Part shown: piece by piece, positions 7,333-14,101 of the stretch
Position numbering within the stretch: position 1 is the first letter of the stretch
Layout: each line of letters opens with the position of its first letter
DNA from: Burkholderiaceae bacterium
Lineage (GTDB): Bacteria; Pseudomonadota; Gammaproteobacteria; Burkholderiales; Burkholderiaceae
Direction: 5' to 3'
DNA length: 14,101 nucleotides
NCBI GenBank assembly: GCA_023253905.1
Contig: JALREG010000080.1
Coordinates: 1-14,101 of the forward strand
The notes under the pieces: generated by a model
What the model saw: only the letters and a program-made list of their open reading frames with translations
Told to the model about the DNA's origin: nothing
Databases searched by the model: none
Position numbers and translations under genes: made by a program

Positions 7333-7803
7333 GTGCGCATCCGGGTGATCGCGGTCGGCACCAAGATGCCGGCCTGGGTCGACACCGCCGCTTCCGATTA
7401 CAGCGCCCGGCTGCCCGCCGAGCTCGCGCTTGAGTGGCGTGAGGTACGCGCCGAGCCCCGCAGCGCGAGCGGCTCGCCAGCGGTCTGGATGCAACGAGAG
7501 GCTGAGCGGATCCGCTCAGCCATCATGCCGGGCGCCTGGCGGGTCGTTCTGGATGAGCGCGGCCGCGATCAGACCACACGGCAGTTCGCGCAGCGCGTGG
7601 GTGCGTGGCGTGATCGCGGAGCACCGGTTGCGCTGGTCATCGGTGGCCCCGATGGCATTGATCCTGCACTGCGTGACGAAGCCGATGAGCTGGTGCGGCT
7701 CTCCAGTCTCACCCTGCCCCACCCTCTGGTGCGCGTGGTGCTGGCCGAGCAGCTCTTTCGCGCCTGGTCTATTCTCACCGGACATCCCTATCACCGCGAC
7801 TGA
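7333..7803 (+). CDS. rlmH: 23S rRNA (pseudouridine1915-N3)-methyltransferase
   Basis: RlmH (YbeA) is a SPOUT-class methyltransferase that uses S-adenosylmethionine to methylate pseudouridine 1915 of 23S rRNA, acting on assembled 70S ribosomes. The 156-residue length is that of betaproteobacterial RlmH. Visible features are MRIRVIAVGTKMPAW at the start, VVLDERGRD (71-79), the SAM-binding loop VIGGPDGID (102-110), the knotted C-terminal segment LTLPHPLVRVVLAEQLFRAW (126-145), and the terminal HPYHRD. The start is GTG at 7333, three bases after the rsfS stop, which suggests coupling. The rsfS-rlmH pair is conserved across bacteria, and both products act on the large ribosomal subunit. Confidence 0.96.
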   Translation: MRIRVIAVGTKMPAWVDTAASDYSARLPAELALEWREVRAEPRSASGSPAVWMQREAERIRSAIMPGAWRVVLDERGRDQTTRQFAQRVGAWRDRGAPVALVIGGPDGIDPALRDEADELVRLSSLTLPHPLVRVVLAEQLFRAWSILTGHPYHRD

Positions 7804-7807
7804 CCTG

Positions 7808-8428
7808 ATGCCGCTTCCCGAGTCCCCTTTCATCTACCTTGCCTCACGCAGTCCGCGCCGGCAGCAGCTGCTCGACCAGATCGGCGTGTCCTTCCGGCTG
7901 CTGGCACCCGGTGCCGACGAAGACGCCGAGGCGCTAGAGCACGTGCGCCCGGGCGAAGACCCTGGCAAATACGTACTGCGCGTGACACTTGCCAAGGCTG
8001 CGGCTGCGCGCGAGCGGCTCACGCGGCTCGCGCTGCCAGCGGCCCCCATCCTGGTGGCCGACACCACGGTTGCCATCGGCGGCACGATTCTCGGCAAGCC
8101 CGCGCATGCTGCCGAGGCCCTCGACATGCTCACGCGCCTGGCGGGACGCACGCACCGGGTGATCACGGCAGTCGCCGTTGCGCGCGGCCGCTCGCGTACC
8201 GATTCCATGGTCAGTGTTTCGCGGGTGACTTTTGCTCGCATCCCGAAAGCGGAGCTCGAGGCCTATGTCGCAACCGGTGAGCCCATGGATAAGGCGGGCG
8301 CCTATGGCATTCAGGGTGCGATCGCGCGCCATGTGCGGCGAATTGAAGGCAGCTACAGTTCGATCATGGGACTCCCTCTTTACGAGACCTCACGGCTGCT
8401 GGGCTACGCAGGTCGCGCCGCATCATGA
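7808..8428 (+). CDS. maf: Maf-family nucleoside triphosphate pyrophosphatase
   Basis: Maf proteins hydrolyse dTTP, UTP or modified pyrimidine nucleotides to monophosphates and are thought to clean the nucleotide pool. The frame is open further upstream, through rlmH, but the ATG at 7808 places the family N-terminus correctly and lies four bases after the rlmH stop, giving 206 residues. Motifs are LASRSPRRQQLL (11-22), VADTTVAIGG with the catalytic Asp85 (83-92), GKP (96-98), the segment around THRV (115-118), DKAGAYGIQG (161-170), and GSYSSIMGLPL (181-191). The motifs fit the dTTPase/UTPase (YhdE-like) group better than the 7-methyl-GTP (YceF-like) group, but I hold that less firmly. It overlaps rng by 4 bp (ATGA); maf-rng neighbours are also found in E. 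coli. Confidence 0.94.
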   Translation: MPLPESPFIYLASRSPRRQQLLDQIGVSFRLLAPGADEDAEALEHVRPGEDPGKYVLRVTLAKAAAARERLTRLALPAAPILVADTTVAIGGTILGKPAHAAEALDMLTRLAGRTHRVITAVAVARGRSRTDSMVSVSRVTFARIPKAELEAYVATGEPMDKAGAYGIQGAIARHVRRIEGSYSSIMGLPLYETSRLLGYAGRAAS

Positions 8429-9888
8429 CCGAAGAGATTCTCGTCAATCATCGCGCGCACGAAACGCGCGTAGCCATCGTGCAGCAGGGGGTGGTGCAGG
8501 AACTCCTGATCGAGCGGTCGGTATCGCGCGGACTGGTTGGCAATCTTTACCTCGGACGCGTCTCGCGCGTGCTCCCGGGCATGCAGTCAGCCTTCATCGA
8601 TATCGGCCTGGAACGCGCCGCATTCCTTCATGTGGCCGACCTCTGGCAGTCGCGTCACTCCCATGTGCCCACCGGGGCCCAGCAGCCCATTGAGAAGCTG
8701 CTGTTTGAGGGGCAACCCCTTCTGGTTCAGGTCATCAAGGATCCGCTTGGCACCAAGGGCGCCCGCCTGTCCACCCAAGTGAGCATCGCTGGTCGGCTGC
8801 TGGTCTATCTGCCGCATGAGCCGCACATCGGCGTTTCCCAGCGGATTGGCGATGAGCAGGAGCGTGAGGCGCTTCGCAGCCGGATGCAGGCGCTGGTGCC
8901 TGCCGACGAAAAAGGCGGCTTCATCGTGCGCACGCTCGCCGAGGAGGCGAGTAGCGACGAGCTCGCCGCCGACATTGTCTATCTGAGGCGCCGCTGGCAG
9001 CAGATTCTGGACGGATCCCGCACACGCACCGCCCCCTCGCTCATCTACCAGGAGCTCGCGCTCACCCAGCGGGTGCTGCGTGATCTTGCCGGTGAGACGA
9101 CCAGTGCCGTGATCGTTGATTCCAGCGAAGCACTGGCCCAGATGCAGGAGTTTGCTTCCGCGTGGATGCCCGCGATGACGCGCAGGCTCCGCCTTCACGC
9201 CTCCGAGCGGCCGGTATTCGAACTTCACGGCGTCGAACAGGAAATCGAGCGCGCACTCTCCCGTCGCGTGGATCTGAAGTCTGGCGGCTACCTGATCATC
9301 GATCAGACCGAGGCCATGACGACCATCGATGTGAACACCGGAAGTTTTGTGGGCGGCCGCAATTTCGAAGACACGGTGTTTCGCACCAACCTGGAAGCGG
9401 CTCACGCCATCGCGCGTCAGCTCCGCCTGCGAAATCTGGGCGGCATCATTGTGGTCGACCTGATCGACATGCGAGACAGCGCGCATCGCGACGCGGTGCT
9501 TGCCGAGCTTCGCAAGGCCGCGCAGCGCGACCACACCCGAATCGGAGTCAACGGCTTCACCTCGCTGGGGCTGGTCGAAATCACCCGCAAGCGCACGCGC
9601 GAGTCGCTTGCGCGTGTGCTGTGTGAGCCCTGCCCCACCTGCTCGGGCACCGGGCAGATCAAGACGGCGCGCACCGTTTGCTATGAAATTCTGCGCGAGA
9701 TTCAGCGCGAGGCCGGGCAGTTCAATCCGCGCGAATTCCGGCTGGTTGCCGCGCAATCGGTGGTCGACCTGTTTCTGGAGGAAGAGGCTCAGTCGCTTGC
9801 CTCGCTGTGCGATGCAATCGGTCGCCAGATTTCGCTGATGGTGGAAACCAGCTATGCGCAGGAGCACTACGACATCGTGCTGCTCTAG
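8425..9888 (+). CDS. rng: Ribonuclease G
   Basis: RNase G is a 5'-end-dependent endoribonuclease of the RNase E/G family that matures the 16S rRNA 5' end and degrades some mRNAs. At 487 residues it matches E. coli RNase G (489) and lacks the long C-terminal scaffold of RNase E. The N-terminal part has an S1-like domain (about 38-119), starting GNLYLGRVSRVLPGMQSAFI and including the RAAFLHVAD block. The catalytic metal ligands are expected in TTIDVNTGSF (Asp302) and VVDLIDM (Asp345). The zinc-link motif CPTCSGTG (403-410) is intact. The start overlaps maf (ATGA). It is the last gene of the plus-strand run and is convergent with the peroxidase-related gene. A TAG ends it exactly at the family end, showing that TAG is a normal stop in this genome. 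Confidence 0.96.
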   Translation: MTEEILVNHRAHETRVAIVQQGVVQELLIERSVSRGLVGNLYLGRVSRVLPGMQSAFIDIGLERAAFLHVADLWQSRHSHVPTGAQQPIEKLLFEGQPLLVQVIKDPLGTKGARLSTQVSIAGRLLVYLPHEPHIGVSQRIGDEQEREALRSRMQALVPADEKGGFIVRTLAEEASSDELAADIVYLRRRWQQILDGSRTRTAPSLIYQELALTQRVLRDLAGETTSAVIVDSSEALAQMQEFASAWMPAMTRRLRLHASERPVFELHGVEQEIERALSRRVDLKSGGYLIIDQTEAMTTIDVNTGSFVGGRNFEDTVFRTNLEAAHAIARQLRLRNLGGIIVVDLIDMRDSAHRDAVLAELRKAAQRDHTRIGVNGFTSLGLVEITRKRTRESLARVLCEPCPTCSGTGQIKTARTVCYEILREIQREAGQFNPREFRLVAAQSVVDLFLEEEAQSLASLCDAIGRQISLMVETSYAQEHYDIVLL

Positions 9889-9948
9889 GCCCACGCTTGC
9901 CTGATGGCCCGGATCTGACCGCAAGCCCAGCCCGCCTGCTACCAGCCG

Positions 9949-10539
9949 CTATTTTTTCTCGCGCGGCAGTCGCCCAAGTAAATAAAACTCCGGGTTCGGC
10001 ATCATCGAGGCGAGGTTCGCCATGCGGTTCGACAAGGCGAAAAATGCGGCGATCGCCCCGATGTCCCAGGCATCTTCATCGGAAAATCCCTGGGCGTGAA
10101 GCGCCTGAAAGTCGGCCTCGCCAATTTCCGCTGAGCGGGTGGCCACCTTGAGTGCGAAGTCGAGCATGGCGCGCTGGCGCTCGGTCATGGCAGCCTTGCG
10201 ATAGTTGGTGGCGAGTTGATCCGCAATCAGCGGATTTTTTTCGTAGATGCGCAGGATCGCGCCATGCGCCACCACGCAATAGAGGCAGTCGTTGGCAGCG
10301 CTGGTCGCCACCACGATCATTTCCTTCTCGCCCTTCGACAAGCCATTCTCACGCAACATCAGTGCGTCGTGATAGGCAAAAAACGCCCGAAATTCATCAG
10401 GCCGACGCGCGAGCTTCAGGAACACATTGGGAACGAATCCGCTCTTTTCCTGCACCGCAACGATCTTGTCGCGAATATCGGCAGGCACTTGATCGATGTC
10501 GGCAATCGGAAAGCGGTCGGTGGCAGCAGGCAAGTTCAT
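9949..10539 (-). CDS. Peroxidase-related enzyme, AhpD/carboxymuconolactone-decarboxylase family
   Basis: The 196-residue protein has the AhpD-like signature NDCLYCVVAHGA, with Cys85, Cys88 and His92 forming the CxxCxxxH redox site used by alkylhydroperoxidase-type enzymes. It matches the 'uncharacterised peroxidase-related' subgroup, with KSGFVPNVF (32-40), RPDEFRAFF (46-54) and GLSKGEKEMIVVATSAAN (66-83). A role in reducing organic peroxides is likely from the family; the substrate and electron donor cannot be told. The ATG overlaps the msbA stop as ATGA, so translation is probably coupled to msbA. No signal peptide is visible, so it is probably cytosolic. It ends 60 bp from rng, tail to tail. 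Confidence 0.9.
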   Translation of the reverse strand: MNLPAATDRFPIADIDQVPADIRDKIVAVQEKSGFVPNVFLKLARRPDEFRAFFAYHDALMLRENGLSKGEKEMIVVATSAANDCLYCVVAHGAILRIYEKNPLIADQLATNYRKAAMTERQRAMLDFALKVATRSAEIGEADFQALHAQGFSDEDAWDIGAIAAFFALSNRMANLASMMPNPEFYLLGRLPREKK

Positions 10540-12323
10540 CGTGAGGGCTCCTGCGCATCAGGTGCGCGTTGCTGGATCTGGTGGAGGCGCGCATAGAGTC
10601 CGCCCGCGCGCAGCAGTTCGGCATGCGAGCCGAGCTCAACCAGCCGCCCGGCGTCGAGCACGGCGATGCGACTGGCACGTTCGATGGTCGAAAGCCGATG
10701 CGCAACCACCAGCGTGGTGCGACCCGCCATCACGCGCTCAAGCGCACTCTGAACCGCACGCTCGGTTTCGGAGTCAAGCGCAGAAGTGGCCTCATCGAGT
10801 AGCAGAATTGGCGCGTCTTTCAGCACCGCGCGCGCGATCGCCAGTCGCTGGCGCTGACCACCCGACAGTTGCGTGCCGCGCTCGCCGATCTCGGCATCGA
10901 GCCCAGCCGGCAGCGCGCGAACGAATTCATCGAGCGCCGCCACCTCGAGCGCACGCCAGAGCCGGGCGTCATCCGGGGTGTGCGGCACCGCAATCGCAAG
11001 ATTGGCGCGAATGCTGCCGTTAAACAGCACGGTCTCCTGCGACACCAGCGCAAGCTGACTGCGCAGACTGGCGAGCGTGAGCGAATCGATCGGCACGCCA
11101 TCGATCAGTACCTCCCCGGCCTCGTGCTCGACGAAGCGCGGCAGCAGATTGAGAAGCGTGGTTTTACCGCCGCCTGAGGGCCCGACCAGCGCGAGCATTT
11201 CGCCCGGCCGAATATCAAGCTGCAATTCGCACAGCGCTGGCTGACTGGCGCCGGGGTGGCGTACCGTCACAGCCCTGAAGCTGACTGCCCCCCGCGCGCG
11301 CCCAAGCACCTGCGATCCGCTGTCTGCTTCCGCAGGCCGATCGAGAAGCTCGAACACCTTCTCGGCCGATGCAAGCCCCCGCTGGATCACCGCATTGATA
11401 TCGGCGAGGTGCTTGAGCGGCGCGAGCAGCATCAGCATGGCAGTGATGAACGAAACAAAGCCCCCCACAGTCTCGCTGTCTGTTTCGGCCTGAAGGAGCG
11501 CAATACTCACCACCACGGCTACGGCGACTGCCGCACACAGCTGTGTCACCGGCGTGGTGGCGGCGGTTGAACTGGTGATCCGAATCGCCACCCGCCGTAA
11601 CCGCGCCACGGTGTCGGCGAACCGCGCCGCCTCGCGTTCATGCGCATCGAACACCTTGATGACTTTGTAGCCCTGTACGGCGCTCTCGACATTGCGCGTG
11701 AGCTCGCCCATCTGCTCGAGATTGCGCCGGCTGAGCGCCCGCATCCGACGGCTGAACTGGGTGAGGATCAAGGCTAGCGGCGGCACCATACCAATCGCCA
11801 CCAGGGTGAGTTGCCAGTTGAGATACAGCAGCCAGCTGAGCAGCCCGATGATCACCAGCGTATCTCGAACCAGCACCGTAACCGCGTGGGTGGCTGCGTC
11901 GGTAAAACTGTTGACCTCGAAAACAATGCGCGAAATCAGAAGCCCCGAGGCCTCACGCTCGAAGTCGCGAGCAGGCAGGCGCAGGGTGTGCGCAAACATC
12001 TGACGGCGCACTTCAGCGAGCACACCCGCCGACACCCAGGCCATCGCGTACTGCGCACAGAACGTGGCGCAACCGCGCACAACAAAAATTCCAATGATGG
12101 CCGCCGGCACCCACCAGAACGGGAAATCACTCCGCGCGACAAAGCCCCGATCGAGTAATGGCTTCATCAACGCCGGAAACAGGGGCTCGGTGGCCGCAGC
12201 GACCACCATGGCGACCAGTGCCAGCGCAAAGCCGCGCCAGAACGGCCGCACCCAACCGAGTAGTCGCAGCCAGATACGCAGGGAATCGCGCAAGTCGGAG
12301 GTCCGCCGCTCAGTACTCGACAT
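10536..12323 (-). CDS. msbA: Lipid A / lipid export ABC transporter, fused permease-ATPase (MsbA)
   Basis: MsbA is an inner-membrane half-transporter that dimerises and flips lipid A-core to the periplasmic face using ATP. I chose the ATG at 12321-12323 (595 residues) over the TTG one codon earlier. The N-terminal membrane domain has about six hydrophobic segments, near residues 30-55, 70-95, 148-172, 174-194, 260-282 and 286-304. The nucleotide-binding domain is complete: Walker A GPSGGGKTT (about 381-389), the Q-loop in SQETVLFNGS (about 428-437), signature LSGGQRQRLAIARA (about 486-499), Walker B ILLLDEATSALD (about 506-517), and the H-loop VAHRLST (about 539-545). It overlaps the dnaE 3' end by 14 bp and the peroxidase-related gene by 4 bp. 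dnaE followed by msbA is, to my knowledge, a familiar betaproteobacterial pair. The lipid A substrate is inferred from family and context. Confidence 0.92.
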   Translation of the reverse strand: MSSTERRTSDLRDSLRIWLRLLGWVRPFWRGFALALVAMVVAAATEPLFPALMKPLLDRGFVARSDFPFWWVPAAIIGIFVVRGCATFCAQYAMAWVSAGVLAEVRRQMFAHTLRLPARDFEREASGLLISRIVFEVNSFTDAATHAVTVLVRDTLVIIGLLSWLLYLNWQLTLVAIGMVPPLALILTQFSRRMRALSRRNLEQMGELTRNVESAVQGYKVIKVFDAHEREAARFADTVARLRRVAIRITSSTAATTPVTQLCAAVAVAVVVSIALLQAETDSETVGGFVSFITAMLMLLAPLKHLADINAVIQRGLASAEKVFELLDRPAEADSGSQVLGRARGAVSFRAVTVRHPGASQPALCELQLDIRPGEMLALVGPSGGGKTTLLNLLPRFVEHEAGEVLIDGVPIDSLTLASLRSQLALVSQETVLFNGSIRANLAIAVPHTPDDARLWRALEVAALDEFVRALPAGLDAEIGERGTQLSGGQRQRLAIARAVLKDAPILLLDEATSALDSETERAVQSALERVMAGRTTLVVAHRLSTIERASRIAVLDAGRLVELGSHAELLRAGGLYARLHQIQQRAPDAQEPSR

Positions 12324-14101
12324 CAACCGCGATCGGCTTCAGACGCTCACCGATGGCCACAAGCAGACTCTCCTCTGGACGCACTCGCCAGGGCGCGCCA
12401 AGCTCAATGGCACACTGCGCCACCGCGCTGGTGTAGTCGATGACTACCGGAAGCGCAGGCGCATCATTGGACGCAGGCGGATCACCTGCAGCGAACGGAG
12501 CAATCACGCTGCGAAGTGCCGCGCCATCGGCGTTGCCATTCAGGCGGATTCGAAGTCGTTTGCCAAACTCGCGGCGCGCACTCGCCAAATCGAGCAGCCG
12601 CTCAGCCACCACGCGTTGCCCGCCGGTGTAGTCATCGCGACTCACCTTGCCGAGCACCACCATCAGTTCATCTTCGCGAACAATTCGGCGATTGGCGTCG
12701 TAGAGCTCATTGAAGACAGAGATGTCGACCCGAGCCGAGCCGTCATCCAGCGTGACGAAAAGCATCTTGCCGCGCCGGGTCATCTGCGCGCGCTGCGCGG
12801 CCACCACCCCCGCCATCCAGACCGGCTGAGGTGCAGGTTGAAGATCAGCAAGCCGCGTTCGTACAAAGCGTCGGATCTCATGCTCGTGCGCGGCAAACGG
12901 ATGTCCAGTGAGGAAGAATCCAAGGGCGAGCTTTTCTTCCTGTAGTCGCTGACGTTCCGACCATGGGGCAACCGTTAACCATTCGGTGGGGAGCGCGCTG
13001 GAACCGGTGGACTCGCCAAAGAGGCTTGCTTGATCAACGGCGGCCCCCGCAGCATCGGCTGCGTCGATGGCCCGCGGCGTATTGACCAGCAACTTGGCGC
13101 GGTCAGGGTCCAGGCTGTCAAATGCCCCCGCCCTCACCAGCGCTTCGACGGTGCGTCGGTTGACGAGACGCCGGTCGACCCGGGCGCAAAAATCGAACAG
13201 GTCGCGAAACGGCCCTTCGGCGCGGGCGGCCACGATCAACTCGACAGCGTTTTGACCCGTGCCCTTCACCGCACCCAGGCCGTAGCGAATTTCGCGGTCG
13301 CCAACCGGCTCGAACCGGTAGGCCGACAGATTGATGTCAGGCGGTAGCACCCGGACACCCATGTGCTGTGCATCAGCCACAAAGAGCTGCACCTTATCGG
13401 TGTCATCCATATCCGACGACAGCGTAGCCGCCATGAACTCGGCTGGGTACTGCGCCTTAAGCCAGGCGGTCTGATAGGTGACCACCGCATAGGCTGCGGT
13501 ATGCGATTTATTGAATCCGTATTCGGCGAACATCGCCATCAGGTCGAATAGCTTGTTGGCCAGATCGACCGAATAGCCTTTTTTCTCGGCGCCATCCACA
13601 AAGAGGCCACGGTGCTGAGCCATTTCTTCGGGCTTCTTCTTGCCCATGGCGCGCCTCAGCAGATCGGCGCCACCGAGCGTATCGAGTAGCGAATCGAGAC
13701 CATCGACGCACACGGCTTCGAGGTAGTCGCCGAGCACCGTCTCGACGGCGCGTTCAAATCCGCTCTCGACCGAGAGCAATTCCGCCACGCGCTTGCGATC
13801 GGCAAGACCGGCGGACTTCAACCAATTGCCGGCCTTGGAGTCGGCCTGACCGAGTGCCGCGCGCTGCAGCGCCTCAACCGACATCATCTCCGCGCGTGCG
13901 CGCTCACGATCCGTGCGGGCACCTTCGAGTCTCTCTTCCAGCGAGAGCTGCTCACTACGCAAGCCCTGCACCTTGGCGAGCGCTTCGTTGAGGCTACGCG
14001 AGAGACCTTCGGCAGCCGTACGCGCTTGCGATTCGCGCTCACCGAGCTCGAATAGCTGGCCCTGGCTCTCCTGAGCCAACAGGGCATCGCGCTCGACATC
14101 G
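12310..14101 (-). CDS. dnaE: SMC-DnaE chimeric reading frame: DNA polymerase III alpha C-terminal part joined to an SMC N-terminal part (5'-truncated by the window)
   Basis: The frame is open to the right edge, so the start is outside. The part from 13680 down to 12310 (about 456 residues) is the C-terminal part of DnaE, the replicative polymerase subunit: GGADLLRRAMGKKKPEEM, FNKSHTAAYAVVTYQ, a helix-hairpin-helix region (VNRRTVEALVRAGAFDSLD, about 13111-13167), the clamp-binding motif QASLF (13018-13032), LGFFLTGHP, an OB fold (about 12640-12830), and the tau-binding C-terminus. The DnaE PHP and palm domains, including the three catalytic Asp, are absent: roughly the first 700 of about 1150 residues are replaced. 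The part from 14101 to about 13681 is SMC sequence (next entry). The DnaE side is in its expected place, overlapping msbA by 14 bp, so the SMC side looks like the intruder. As written the product cannot be a working polymerase. Confidence 0.88.
   Translation of the reverse strand, partial: DVERDALLAQESQGQLFELGERESQARTAAEGLSRSLNEALAKVQGLRSEQLSLEERLEGARTDRERARAEMMSVEALQRAALGQADSKAGNWLKSAGLADRKRVAELLSVESGFERAVETVLGDYLEAVCVDGLDSLLDTLGGADLLRRAMGKKKPEEMAQHRGLFVDGAEKKGYSVDLANKLFDLMAMFAEYGFNKSHTAAYAVVTYQTAWLKAQYPAEFMAATLSSDMDDTDKVQLFVADAQHMGVRVLPPDINLSAYRFEPVGDREIRYGLGAVKGTGQNAVELIVAARAEGPFRDLFDFCARVDRRLVNRRTVEALVRAGAFDSLDPDRAKLLVNTPRAIDAADAAGAAVDQASLFGESTGSSALPTEWLTVAPWSERQRLQEEKLALGFFLTGHPFAAHEHEIRRFVRTRLADLQPAPQPVWMAGVVAAQRAQMTRRGKMLFVTLDDGSARVDISVFNELYDANRRIVREDELMVVLGKVSRDDYTGGQRVVAERLLDLASARREFGKRLRIRLNGNADGAALRSVIAPFAAGDPPASNDAPALPVVIDYTSAVAQCAIELGAPWRVRPEESLLVAIGERLKPIAVDVEY
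13669..13680 (-). other. Junction between SMC and DnaE sequence (shared Thr-Leu-Gly-Gly codons)
   Basis: On the minus strand the join reads ACGCTCGGTGGC (Thr-Leu-Gly-Gly). Just upstream is the SMC hinge stretch CVDGLDSLLD; just downstream is the DnaE block GADLLRRAMGKKKPEEM. In ordinary DnaE the residues before this block read Gly-Tyr-Thr-Leu-Gly-Gly, so Thr-Leu-Gly-Gly fits DnaE, and Thr-Leu also fits the SMC side. A short shared sequence at a breakpoint is typical of chimeric joins and of microhomology-mediated recombination. Confidence 0.7.
13681..14101 (-). other. smc: SMC chromosome-partition protein fragment: end of first coiled coil and first half of hinge
   Basis: This is the upstream part of the chimeric frame. 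It begins with a Glu/Ala/Arg/Leu heptad-like coiled coil with QLSLEERLEGARTDRERARA (13893-13952). Next comes SVEALQRAAL (about 13849-13878), a stretch that precedes the hinge in proteobacterial SMC proteins, then WLKSAGLADRKRVAELLSVE (about 13765-13824) and the hinge strand-helix ERAVETVLGDYLEAVCVDG (about 13696-13752). SMC proteins compact and segregate chromosomes. The second half of the hinge, the return coiled coil and the C-terminal ATPase head are missing. The ATPase N-terminal head would lie outside the window. The SMC identity is recognised from memory of family sequences. Confidence 0.85.

Noticed and set aside
7430..7807. Longer maf reading frame starting inside rlmH
   Set aside because: The upstream part lacks family similarity and lies over rlmH in another frame; the Maf family N-terminus begins at the ATG at 7808.
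8587..9924. A 445-codon minus-strand open frame opposite rng
   Set aside because: It is an antisense shadow of RNase G, with no family motif and no plausible start signal or operon partner.
9895..9926. Inverted repeat GCTTGC...GCAAGC after rng, with a T-run about 20 bases later
   Set aside because: The stem is only 6 bp with a 20-base loop, and the T-run (about 9952-9957) does not follow the stem directly and lies within the 3' codons of the opposite gene. It is not good evidence for an intrinsic terminator.
14077..14079. TTG as the start codon of the right-edge gene
   Set aside because: The frame continues upstream to the window edge with the same coiled-coil character (Asp-Val-Glu-Arg-Asp-Ala-Leu), so the start is outside the window.

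Overview
This is a GC-rich, densely packed stretch of bacterial housekeeping chromosome. The order yebC-purD-hemF-nadD-rsfS-rlmH-maf-rng, with dnaE overlapping msbA on the other strand, matches what I know of Betaproteobacteria (Burkholderiales/Rhodocyclales-like). That placement rests on gene order and protein resemblance, without a database search. There is no tRNA, rRNA, insertion sequence, CRISPR array or phage gene, and no gene-free stretch longer than 155 bp.

Layout. (1) At 1-969 (+) lies the 3' part of a metallo-beta-lactamase-fold hydrolase. An in-frame TAG at 745-747 interrupts it, and the same frame stays coding-like to 969. (2) At 896-2673 (-) a quinone oxidoreductase gene is followed closely by tcdA, which makes the cyclic form of t6A in tRNA. 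(3) A 155-bp divergent spacer (2674-2828) carries a perfect 13-bp palindrome. (4) At 2829-9888 (+) there is a run of eight genes: yebC, purD (purines), hemF (haem), nadD (NAD), rsfS (ribosome silencing), rlmH (23S rRNA methylation), maf (nucleotide pyrophosphatase) and rng (RNase G). hemF/nadD and maf/rng overlap by 4 bp, and rsfS/rlmH and rlmH/maf are 3-4 bp apart, so much of the run is probably co-transcribed and translationally coupled. RsfS carries a long Ala/Lys/Arg/Ser/Pro-rich tail with an 11-residue repeat. (5) At 9949-14101 (-), read right to left, come the 3' part of dnaE, msbA (14-bp overlap) and a CxxC peroxidase-related gene (4-bp overlap).

The most striking feature is at the right edge. 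The open frame that ends as the C-terminal part of DNA polymerase III alpha (DnaE) begins as the coiled coil and first half of the hinge of an SMC chromosome-partition protein. The join is in frame within the short shared stretch Thr-Leu-Gly-Gly (13669-13680). It cuts through a folded domain of both proteins and removes the DnaE PHP and palm regions. A chimeric assembly or amplification join is the likeliest explanation; a real rearrangement is the alternative. I see no convincing undescribed multi-gene system. The leads worth checking are the SMC-DnaE join, the amber-interrupted hydrolase and the RsfS tail.
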